From Monoplex corrugatus (lineage: Eukaryota > Mollusca > Gastropoda > Littorinimorpha > Ranellidae): a DNA stretch of 64,000 nucleotides. Below are positions 10,180-18,757 of the stretch, in pieces; the stretch's first letter is position 1; every line of letters begins with the position of its first letter. The translations under genes were made by a program, and so were the position numbers. The DNA is taken from NCBI GenBank assembly GCA_030674185.1, contig JAPXFY010000031.1, positions 34,197,039 through 34,261,038 on the forward strand, read 5' to 3'. Below the pieces are notes generated by a model. That model was not told where the DNA came from. It searched no databases and saw only the letters and a program-made list of their open reading frames with translations.

Positions 10180-10295
10180 GATTAGTGACGTCATGTACGA
10201 TTAGTGACGTAATAGATGATTAGTGACGTCATGTGTCAGAGCTTGGCTCAAAAGACTTCTGATGTGCCATGGCACTGGCACATTTTGACCTAGTT
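10180..10295 (+). repeat. Direct repeat DR1 of the origin-like module
   Basis: A 116 bp unit with three GATTAGTGACGT motifs, then GTCAGAGCTTGGCTCAAAAG and TGATGTGCCATGGCACTGGC. It is nearly identical to DR2 (10895-11005), the main difference being a short insertion in one TGACGTAATAG spacer. A shorter, diverged copy lies at 10797-10850. The left edge coincides with the truncation of the Rep frame. Confidence 0.9.
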
Positions 10296-10376
10296 TTTAT
10301 TTTTAGATACAAATCTATTTTTAGATGACCTACAATCGTTGAATGTAGGTCGAAATGTGCCAGTGCCATGGCACAT
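10262..10376. repeat. 31 bp inverted repeat with 53 nt loop
   Basis: Left arm 10262-10292 and right arm 10346-10376 are reverse complements with one mismatch. Each arm contains the perfect palindrome GTGCCATGGCAC, so a branched hairpin is possible. The left arm is the end of DR1. Confidence 0.9.
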
Positions 10377-10410
10377 TGGAAGTTTTGTAGGTCTTATCTT
10401 GGCACAAAAC

Positions 10411-10437
10411 TATAAATAGTTGAGATTTGGCGGGAAA
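10411..10437 (+). promoter_or_regulatory. TATA box with adjacent E2F-like site
   Basis: TATAAATAG (10411-10419) is followed by TTTGGCGGGAAA (10426-10437), which matches the E2F consensus. A TCAGT initiator-like pentamer occurs about 45 bp downstream of the TATA box. No long plus-strand ORF follows within this module, so any transcript it drove is unknown. Confidence 0.4.
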
Positions 10438-10509
10438 TTGTGCGAGCTAGACGCAGCGTCAGTCATCTGTGAGGAGCTGATCTGTCCTCTTCGAGCGAGC
10501 AAAGAGAAC

Positions 10510-10568
10510 TGGCTGAGAGCCCCGCGAAAACGTGACAAAGTATTACCCACGTCAGTGGCTCTCAGCCA
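10510..10568 (+). other. Candidate rolling-circle origin hairpin
   Basis: GGCTGAGAGCC (10511-10521) pairs perfectly with GGCTCTCAGCC (10557-10567), with one further T-A pair outside. Inside, ACGTG (10530-10534) pairs with CACGT (10548-10552), leaving a 13 nt loop that contains AAGTATTAC (10538-10546). That nonamer fits the NANTATTAC motif where CRESS Rep proteins nick, and its position near the apex is the expected one. The hairpin lies about 330 bp from the end of a Rep helicase remnant. The left strand between the two stems contains CCCCGCGAAAAC, an E2F-like site in reverse. Confidence 0.6.
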
Positions 10569-10658
10569 ATAGGAAAGTAGTATACGTGGTCCAATCAGTA
10601 AATTTATTAGTGTCGACCAATGAGAAGCCTTTTAACAGTTTTCGCGGGAACCAATCAA
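10566..10658 (+). repeat. Four CCAAT-type direct repeats beside the hairpin
   Basis: CCAATAGG, CCAATCAG, CCAATGAG and CCAATCAA begin at 10566, 10591, 10617 and 10651, about 25-34 bp apart. GTTTTCGCGGGAACC (10638-10652), a second forward E2F-like site, overlaps the last. They could be iteron-like Rep-binding sites or host CCAAT-box promoter elements. Confidence 0.45.
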
Positions 10659-10894
10659 AATTGAGATAAATATATTTCCGGCAAGATAACACCGGAAGTA
10701 TGTAAGGTTAAGGTTAAGGTCATATGTCAAAGGTCAAGGTCACGATTCGTTTTATTCTTTAATCACAACGTCTAATTTATAGTATCTTGGCCTTAAGACG
10801 TCATGTGCCACAGCTTGGCTCGAAAGACTTTTGATGTGCCATGGCACATGGTTAATTTTTATGCAAGTTTAGATTGTATATCTGTGACGTAGGG
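10659..10894. other. Interior of the module: receptor-type half-sites and a short repeat copy
   Basis: Holds a run of AGGTCA-type half-sites (AAGGTCA, AAAGGTCA and TCAAGGTCA, 10712-10742), the last being a consensus monomeric nuclear-receptor site, and a partial DR copy at 10797-10850. No ORF. Confidence 0.5.
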
Positions 10895-11005
10895 GATTAG
10901 TGACGTCATGTACGATTAGTGACGTAATAGATTAGTGACGTCATGTGCCAGAGCTTTGCTCAAAAGACTTCTGATGTGCCATGGCACTGGCACATTTTGA
11001 CCTAG
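10895..11005 (+). repeat. Direct repeat DR2 of the origin-like module
   Basis: Near-identical 111 bp partner of DR1. Both end CATTTTGACCTAG. An I-LINE/SINE tail starts right after it at 11007. Confidence 0.9.
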
Positions 11006-11065
11006 TGTTAGCCCTGTTATGGTTCTAGTAGTCAGCTGGGCTAGAAACAAAATTAACTTGAATTT
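11006..11065 (+). repeat. I-LINE/SINE-type tail
   Basis: GTGTTAGCCCTGTTATGG, then AGTCAGCTGGGCTAGAAAC and a TTGAATTTGA end: the same tail as at 4762, 6366, 8657, 27268 and 52291. Confidence 0.7.
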
Positions 11066-11085
11066 GATTAAAAAAGGAAATCTGT

Positions 11086-12350
11086 ATGAACCATGCTCCT
11101 GTCTTTGTACTTGTCCTTATCTTGGGAGTCTGTTGTATTGTCTGCACACATGTAGATGAAGACTGGTTGCTGGCCTGTGACTTAGATTCTGTCAAAAATC
11201 TGAATTTGGGACATGCAGACCTGATTCAGAAGAAAGTGATTGGTATTCTGCTCTTTGTGTCACAACACTAGAATGGTGATTGATGTGGTATGCAGTATTT
11301 TTATTTCTCTTAAACTTTACTTCGCAAGAAAATCTGCTTTTTGGAGCAAAACCCAGTGCAGGGTTTACAAAATTAGAAAAAAGGCAAAAGCAAAATCAAT
11401 TGAATGAACTTAACCAAAATATGTACTGTCAGTATTTTTATTTAAAGTGTAGCTCACGTCATGATGTATGTCAGCCTGAGCCAGAAAACATTCCAGGTCA
11501 AAAGTTGGTTGTACAACAGGATTTGTGAAATGACTCAGGTTGTGCGCGGTGTAATTTACAACATTGAATTGTGATTTTTAAAAAAATGTTCATACTCCTG
11601 CGTTTGTATGTGCATTTTCCTTGGGGATCCGTTTTGCTATAGTGTCGTCTGTGAGTAGGGATCTGAATTTGTAACATGTGTGCCTGATTCAGAATGATAG
11701 CTATTCCACCGTTTGCGTGAGAACACAAGTCTAATATGGTGTGGCATGTTCGATTTTCTCTCTCTCACATGAAAATCTGCTTTTTGGAGTGAAGTCTTGC
11801 GTAGCATTTCTTAAAACTACAGCACCAAACAATAATGAGATGATTGAAGTGAAATAAGATACGTGGCTTTCTTTGTAAATCAAAACTACACTTGGAAAAA
11901 GTATGGATTTAAACTTGGACCCAGGTCAGGATCTCTGTTAGATTGAGCCAGAGAACATTCCAGATCAAAATTTTGTTGTACAGCAAGATCCACCGTAATC
12001 GACATTACATGATCCTGTTATCTACCAAAAAAGCCCAGGTTTTTCACCGCCCTGCCTTTGAACTTGCCTGTTTTCCTTGGGGATACGTGTTGTATTGTCG
12101 TCCAAGAAACCAAAAGAATGCCAAGAAAAATCAAGTGAATGAACTTACGCAAAGCATGTACTGTTAATATCATGATTCAGATTTGGACCCAGGACAGGAT
12201 CTACGTCAGCCTGAGCCAGAAAACATTCCAGATCAAAAATTGGTTGTACAACAGGATTTGTGAAACAACAAAGGTTGTGTACAGTGTCATTTACAACACG
12301 GTATTTGAATGGCAAAAACAAACAAACAATTATTGATACTCTTGTTTTTG
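11086..12350 (+). repeat. R3 repeat block, first cluster
   Basis: Degenerate copies of a unit containing GAGCCAGA(G/A)AACATTCCAG, ATCAAAA and a TTGTACA(A)CAGGATTTG end, at about 11470, 11945 and 12205. Sequence 12005-12340 is nearly identical to 13460-13800, and 11680-12000 resembles 13100-13430 and 25390-25730. Short ORFs here are not conserved in reading frame between copies, so I treat the block as non-coding. Confidence 0.7.
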
Positions 12351-12351
12351 T

Positions 12352-12510
12352 CCGTGGATTTTCTTTTGTGGTGAGTTTATCCACTGGGACCCTTTTGTCC
12401 AGGGCCAGCTGGTTAGCAGCGTTGCATACCTGCTGGTTGGTTAAAGCAAACATGAAAACTATAGCCTGCACACCTGGGGATTCCTGCATGCTTAGGTTGG
12501 ACTCGTGCAC
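12352..12510 (-). pseudogene. Captured exon fragment, copy 1
   Basis: Minus-strand exon beginning after a strong acceptor (TTTTTCTCTTTCAG, 12511-12524). The frame encodes QESPGVQAIVFMFALTNQQV and then NAANQLALDKRVPVD before the sequence diverges into R3 repeat near 12352. It is collinear with 18064-18209. This copy keeps the frame through the segment that is frameshifted in copy 2, but it lacks the exon's 3' part. I do not recognise the parent protein. Confidence 0.55.
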
Positions 12511-13095
12511 CTGAAAGAGAAAAACGTTACCTTTTCATGCAATTGTTGTCACTTGTTGGTGATTGCCTTACATTTTCTTAGAGTGGTTTACTGTAGACTT
12601 TCAACAGTAAACCTTGTCAAGACCGACTACAGACTAGCTTAGCACAAGGCCTTTTCCATCAAAGTGTTTTAACCTTTTGACTCCTGCAGGAAGCTGGTGG
12701 ATAGCGTGAGGGAGTCAAAGGGTTAAGTTTTTGCAGTTGGTGGATAGGGTGCAGAAGTCAAAGGGTTAATTATAAACTCCCAGAACCTTCCCATGCAATG
12801 GCTGGGGGATTCTTTGAGTATAAACTGTATCCCACACCTTTTGGACATCATTTGCTAGGATTTTCTTTTTCCAGCACTATTTGTCTCTGCATTTTTTTTC
12901 ACCATCACCTCCACATTTCCCTCTTTCTGCCTCACCTGTACTTGTTCAAGATGTTCTTGCAGTCTGTTTTCTCCCACCTACCAACGCACTTTGGGCACAG
13001 TATGCCAGACTGTGCAGCCAACATGAGGTTTTTCTTGCATAACGTGTGTCAACTCACTAATGGAACTTACACATACGTGTTCGAGCCAGTATGAA
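12511..13095. repeat. Duplicated segment (intron side of captured exon) with TTAA-flanked MITE
   Basis: The segment 12514-13095 is repeated at 18213-18330 plus 24897-25370, where a large transposon interrupts it. Within it, 12670-12730 is a hairpin that starts TTAACC-TTTGACTCC-type and ends GGAGTCAAAGGGTTAA (see the MITE finding). Confidence 0.85.
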
Positions 13096-13821
13096 CATCA
13101 TTCCTACGGATGTGTGTCTGATTCAGAATGATCGCTATTCCACCGTTTGTGTGAGAACACAAGTATAATATGATGTGGCATGTTTGATTTTCTCTCTCTC
13201 ACATGAAAATCTGCTTTTTGGAGGAAAGTCTTGCGCAGCATTTCTTAAAACTACAGCACCAAACAACAATGAGACGATTGAAGTGAAATAAGATACGTGG
13301 CTTTCATTGTAAATCAAAACTACACTTGGAAAAAATATGGATTTAAACTTGGACCCAGGTCAGGATCTCTGTAAGATTGAGCCAGAGAACATTCCAGATC
13401 AAAATTTTGTTGTACGGTGGGATGCATGAAAGGACATGGAATATGTTGCACCGTGATCGACATTACATGATCCTGTTATCTACCAAAAAAGTCCAGGTTT
13501 TTCACCGCCCTGTCTTTGAACTTGCCTGTTTTCCTTGGGGATACGTGTGTTGTCGTCCAAGAAACCAAAAGAATGCCAAGAAAAATCAAGTGAATGAACT
13601 TACGCAAAGCATGTACTGTTAATATCATGATTCAGATTTGGACCCAGGACAGGATCTACGTCAGCCTGAGCCAGAAAACATTCCAGATCAAAAATTGGTT
13701 GTACAACAGGATTTGTGAAACAACAAAGGTTGTGTACAATGTCATTTACAACACGGTATTTGAATGGCAAAAACAAACAAACAATTATTGATACTCTTGT
13801 CTTTGTCCGTGGATTTTCCTT
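13096..13821 (+). repeat. R3 repeat block, second cluster
   Basis: Second copy of the 11680-12340 arrangement, with the extra ATGCATGAAAGGACATGGAA insert that is also found at 25690. Non-coding. Confidence 0.7.
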
Positions 13822-14235
13822 GTGAAGTTTGAACCGTTTTCTACTATTACAAGTGAATGTTACCAGACTGCTTTTGCCTGGATTTCTGGTCATGTTGGTA
13901 TTGGAGGCAGTGAAAAGGTTGACTGCCTGGCCAAGAATGACGCAAGGGAAAGTATGTGTAAATCCTTCATTCCTTACACAGATGTAAAATCCAAAGTAGG
14001 CCTACATAGTTATGTGAGAATCTGTGGCAGGATGATTGGAATAAAGAGACAGGTAACAAACTTTTCCAAAATGTGCCCCAGCCTGAAAGAAATTTTCCCA
14101 TCTGCTGCAGGCAACCGTAAGAAAGAGACAGTATCATGTAGGTTACACATAGGTCACACATCATACAATCATTCGTACCTTTTAAGAAAAACGAAGCACC
14201 GTGGTGTATACCTTGTGACGAGCTGTTGAGCATCG
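13822..14235 (+). pseudogene. I-type LINE, RNase H domain and C-terminus (5'-truncated)
   Basis: A plus frame encodes the end of an RNase H domain, with FAWISGHVGIGG and the catalytic-Asp context KVDCLAKNDA, then the C-terminal RLHIGHTSYNHSYLL motif typical of I-clade and related LINEs that carry RNase H after the reverse transcriptase. The frame runs to a stop near 14229. The reverse transcriptase and endonuclease are absent, so this is a 5'-truncated insertion. It is the best-preserved coding source for the I-LINE 3' ends at 4.8, 6.1 and 8.35 kb. Confidence 0.8.
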
Positions 14236-14440
14236 GTCACCTTGATTGCTGGGACTCGTGCGATGTGAGACATAAGCACTCCCAGCCTGGGGGTTTTGAA
14301 GGGGGAACTGCAAAATTAACGGGTACCCGAAATAAAACACGTATATCTCAAAAAGTATTTGATGAAATGTATTGAAATTTTGTATACTTGTTAACAAATA
14401 AATGTTTTGTCTCATATGTAATTTTCAAATCATTTGACGT
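14236..14440. other. I-LINE 3' UTR remnant and unassigned AT-rich sequence
   Basis: After the LINE stop, about 50 bp of the usual 3' UTR (GCGATGTGAGACATAAGCAC) remain. Then come about 150 bp of AT-rich sequence with no recognised feature, up to the RTE 3' end. The rest of the Rep gene is not found here. Confidence 0.4.
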
Positions 14441-17340
14441 TTGTCATCATCATCAGTCCCGTAGTCTGGTTGACCGTTGGGGCACCATTGAAGATTTTGC
14501 AACCAACTTCCTCCACTCCTCACGGTCCTCAGCTTTCCGCAGAATGATATTCCATTCAAGGCCAGTCCACTCTCTGATATTGTCCTCCCATCTTTTTCTC
14601 TGTCTGCCTCTTCGTCTCCCTCCCTGAACTGTTCCCTGCAAGACGGTCTTGGCCAGTCCAGATGATCGTGTGACGTGCCCGTACCACCTCAGTTTGCGTC
14701 TTTTCACTGAGGTCAGGAGGTCTTCATACGGCCCGATGGCGTTTTCGATTCGGGTTTTCACTTCTTTATTGGTTATATGATCTATGTACGAGATACCAAG
14801 GAGTTTGCGGAAGCATCTCATCTCCATTGCCTGTATCCTTCTTTCAATGTCTGCTGTTATGGTCCATGTTTCGCATGCATACAAAAATATTGACATGACC
14901 AGGGAACGCATCAGTCTGATCTTGGAGCCGATTGCGATATTCTTGTCGTTCCAGATGACTTTTAGCTTGGTCATTGCAGCTGTGGTCTGTGCAATCCTGG
15001 AAAGTACCTCGGGCTTTGATCCTTCATCTGATACTATAGCTCCCAGATATTTAAATCTATGGACGGTCTCAAGTTTCTTGTTGTCTATGGTAATGTCAGT
15101 GCTGATGCCATTGGTATTATTTGTCATCAACTGGGTTTTCTCTGCACTGATCTGCATGCCATATGATGTGGAGGCCTCATCAAGATGTTTTATCAAGCTG
15201 ACTAGCTCTTGCTCTTGCCCAGCTAGTCCGTCAATGTCGTCGGCAAAACGCAAGTTTGTGATTGTTCTACCTCCGATGCTGACTGTTCCCTCGTGGTCTT
15301 CAAGTGCGTCAGCCATTATTCTCTCTAAGAAGATGTTGAAGAGAGTGGGGGAGAGCAGGCATCCTTGGCGTACTCCAACTGTGGTTCGGAACCATTCGCC
15401 TATGTTGTTGTCATGGTAGACTGCACTGGTCGCCTTTTCGTAGAGGCATTCTATGGTTCTGATCAGGTTGGCATTGATGTTGTACAGCCTCATGGTTGCC
15501 CACAAGGCTGCGTGCCAAACTCTGTCGAATGCCTTCTTGAAGTCCACGAAGACGTGGTAAAGGCCTTGTTGGTGTTGCAGGTATTTCTTACAGAGCAATC
15601 TGAGGTTGAAAATTTGCTCTGTGGTACTTCTTCCTGGTCTGAAACCTGCCAGCTCTTCTTTTATTATCTCCTCAGCTTGTGGCTTCAGTCTACTCAGAAG
15701 GATTTTTAGCATGACCTTACTTGGATGGCTGATCAGGCTGATGGTACGGTAGTTTTGGCATAGTTGTAGGTTGCCTTTCTTCGGGAGAGTGATGATCAGG
15801 GACTGGGTCCAAGGTGTTGGCCACTCACCTGTCCGCCAGATCTTATTGCAGATGATGAGTAACATATCTATCATGGCCTCTCCTCCTGCCTGGACCAGTT
15901 CTGAGGGAATGTTGTCCATTCCTGCCGACTTGCCTTTCTTCAATGATTTTACTGCAGCTTCAACTTCTTCTCGCAAGATGGGGTAGCTGTCGTTGTTGGT
16001 TGGTGGAGGAACGTCTAGCACCTTGGGATCTCCTGTTGTTGTGTGTGTGTATAATTCGGAGCAGTACTCTGTCCACCTCTGCAGAATCTCTTGATCTTCT
16101 GTGAGACATTTCCCTGCTTTGTTCTGTATGGTAGTGGTTCTGCCTTGTTTTGAGCTTGCTAGTTCTTTCACAAGCTGGTAGGCTTTTTTGCTGTTATTTT
16201 TCTGCAGGTTTGCTTCGATATCTTGGCATTGTTCTTCAATCCATGTTTCCTTTGCTTTCCTCATGCCTTCTTTAACTTGTTGGTTGGCTTTTCTGTATGG
16301 TTTAGCACCTTCATCCGTACTCTTCTTTTGCTTTAGTTCTCTGCGTTTGTCGCTCAGCTTTAGTACTTCTTCCGTGACCCAGGGCATCTTTGTTGGTCGG
16401 TGTTTTCCAAGGATGTCGTTGGCTGCTTCGGTCACGGCAGTGTTGAAGTTGTTGATCAGAGTGTCTACTTCGGTGTCCATATTGTCAAGGACGAGGAGAG
16501 GAGCAAACTTCCCTCCTATCGTTGCTTGGAAGTTTTCAACTATGTTGGGGTCTTTGAGCTTCTCAAGATTGAACTTAATTCTTATGTTGCCCTGTTTCTT
16601 CATCCTCTGGAGGCGGAGTTTGAAGGTCATCATTACAAGCTCATGATCGCTTCCAATGTCGGCTCCTGGAAAGCTCCTGGTCTTTGCGATGTTAACACTT
16701 GACTGGAAGCGTCTTTGAACCATGATGTAGTCGATCTGACTGTGGTATTTTTCTCCTGGGCTGTGCCATGTCCAGCGTCTAGATGGTTTGTGTGGACCGA
16801 ACGTGTTCACCACCCTCAGGTCGTTGTAACTGGCGAATTCTAGGAGCCTTAAACCTCTTTCGTTGGTCTCAGGGTTGCAGTATTGGCCACATATCCCTTT
16901 CCAGTTATTGTGTTCATCCTCTCCAATCTTCGCATTCCAGTCGCCCTGCACTATAATGATGTCTTTCTTTGGCGTCTGATCTACGATTTCCTGCAGTTGA
17001 TCATAGAAATCTTCGACAGCCTCGTCATCATAGTCAGTTGTTGGGGCATAAGCTTGGATGACGGTGATGTTAAAAGGTGAAGCCTTAAGCCGAATAGTAA
17101 TGAGTCTGCTAGAGACTGGTCGGCATCCCATGATGGCATTCACAGTGTCTTTGTGAATGAGGAATCCAACTCCATGTTCATGTTTGTCTTCACTGCCACT
17201 GAAGTAGAGTTTGTGGCCTTCTGGGGTAGACGTTTCTCCGAGGTTTTTCCATCGTACCTCACAGAGCCCAAGGACGTTCCATCGGTATCTCTTCATTTCA
17301 TACGTTAGTTCTGCAACTTTTCCTGCTGCTCTCAGCGATC
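14441..17340 (-). mobile_element. RTE-clade LINE with long intact ORF (5'-truncated)
   Basis: The minus frame is open for 970 codons (17365-14453) without a stop. From residue ~10 it encodes an apurinic-type endonuclease: LRAAGKVAEL, the catalytic Glu in LGLCEVRW, GDWNAKIG, and the closing SDHELVMM. A reverse transcriptase follows, with FVDFKKAFDRVW, GVRQGCLLSPTLFN and the FADD catalytic motif in LRFADDIDGLAG, then KYLGAIVSDEG and a basic C-terminus (GRRRGRQRKRWEDN). The ORF ends in TGATGATGATGA, the short triplet tail typical of RTE elements. The element lacks the very start of the endonuclease (the usual WNVRTL strand) because it is fused into a Rep remnant at about 17337. The first ~9 codons of the ORF come from the Rep DNA read in another frame. 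The intact ORF implies recent insertion. Relatives are often annotated as craniofacial development protein 2-like. Confidence 0.93.
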
Positions 17341-17831
17341 TCCCTTGCCATGTCAAAGATGACAATTTTCTGATTTTGGTAGGCGTACATCACATCATGG
17401 TACGATGTACTGTTTGTGTAGAAGGCAGCCTCAGTGGCTACCATGAACTTGGCTAACATTGTTTTTCCGGAGTTTCCCTCTTCATCGACGACGAAAGTGA
17501 TTTTCCTAAAGTCTTGGTGCTTGACACGTTTCAGGACGTGTTCTTGCCACGGGAATAACCGAGTAGACTTCATTTGCGCGATCATATGTTTCCGAGTTTT
17601 GTCGTTTTCTATGTCTGCGATGGCATCTCTCAACATATTCTTCCGAGACAGATAATCGAGACCAAATTCGTCGATTAGCGTCTGTTCTTCAACGTCCTTT
17701 TCTTGCATGCGTTGTAAGAGTTTGGTAATGTCGGTCCTAGGAGCGTTCACAGTGTTTGAAACGTCTCCGTGTTCGAACGGGGTCCTATCCTCTTTCGAGC
17801 AGTACTTAATATTCTCACGTTTGTAGTCTTA
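17337..17831 (-). pseudogene. CRESS-type Rep, copy 2: end of HUH domain plus helicase start
   Basis: On the minus strand a frame opens after a TAA at 17829-17831. Near 17804 it shows NIKYCSKEDRTPFEHG, which has the form of motif III of the Rep HUH endonuclease, with the nicking Tyr at 17802-17804. A linker and a conserved block (DEFGLDYLSRK) shared with copy 1 come next, then Walker A in EEGNSGKTMLAKF, a YHDVMYAY segment and Walker B in IVIFDMARE. The RTE LINE fuses in immediately after. So this copy keeps nicking motif III and an intact Walker A but lacks helicase motif C, while copy 1 has the reverse losses. HUH motifs I and II are missing. Confidence 0.85.
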
Positions 17832-17899
17832 GTTAAAATATAAAAATTTACAACAAATCTTATTTTTATCATTCATTCATATTCACAATTAAGTGCTCA
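17832..17899. other. AT-rich spacer
   Basis: Separates the Rep remnant from the captured exon. It has a possible AATAAG-like signal for the exon's 3' end on the minus strand. Confidence 0.3.
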
Positions 17900-18209
17900 T
17901 CAGGCTTTCTGGTTGTGGATGCCTCCTGGAGAGGTATTCACGGTTCCTGGGTTTTGAGATAATGGTTGCTTTTCTTCTGGGGGTGCTGTACTGACAGGGG
18001 TGGGGATTTTGGGAGGCTGACCCTGGTGGAATGTGGAGCTGAGAGAACTGCAGAACAGGGCCAGTTCTTTTGTGGTGAGTTCATCCACTGGTACCCTTTT
18101 GTCCAGGGCCAGCTGGTTAGCAGCGTTGCATACCTGCTGGTTGGTTAAACATGAAAACTATAGCCTGCACACCTGGGGATTCCTGCATGCTTAGTTTGGA
18201 CTCGTGCAC
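17900..18209 (-). pseudogene. Captured exon fragment, copy 2 (terminal exon with stop)
   Basis: Begins after the same acceptor as copy 1 (CTTTCAG, at 18210-18216). Relative to copy 1, five bases are missing near 18150 (TTTGCTTTAACC reduced to TTTAACC), which shifts the frame. Downstream the original frame continues through DELTTKELALFCSSLSST and a Pro/Gln-rich tail to a stop at 17900. It looks like the last exon of a host gene together with part of the preceding intron. The parent protein is not recognised. Confidence 0.5.
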
Positions 18210-18757
18210 CTGAAAGAGAAAAACGTTACCTTTTCATGCAATTGTTGTCACTTGTTGGTGATTGCCTTACATTTTCTTACAGTGGTTTATTGTAGACTTT
18301 CAACAGAAAACCTTGTCAAGACCGACTACAGACCTTGGCCTGTCCGTAGACCCCCCTCCCCCCCCCCCCCCTGGGGGGGATTTATGAGTGAATTTTTCTG
18401 ATACTTTGTTCATTTTGAAATTTTATGGCATATGTTACCCTGCTGTAACCAGGTTATTTCAGGATATACGAGCGATATACTTTAGTAACCCTGCCGATGG
18501 CGATTATTCAGGGGTGGGGTTATTTTAAGTCTCTTAAATCAAATTTCTTCTTAAATATTTATATTAAATTTGGTACCAAACTAAAGAATATTGAAAAGGC
18601 TATCTGCTCATGTACAGTTTACAACCATATAAGGAATGTGGAACATGTTATTTACGAACAAAATCTAAAATGCATATGAAAACACAGTACGATACAGAAA
18701 ACAACAACTTGTCAATGGTAATGACACGTCTCTGAGTACAGATAAAAACCTCTCACC

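Noticed and set aside
10708..10742. Telomere-like GGTTAAGGTTAAGG
   Set aside because: Only two imperfect units, better explained as AGGTCA-type half-sites. No array.
15365..16702. Plus-strand ORFs of 100-152 residues between 15.3 and 16.7 kb
   Set aside because: Antisense shadows of the RTE LINE frame.
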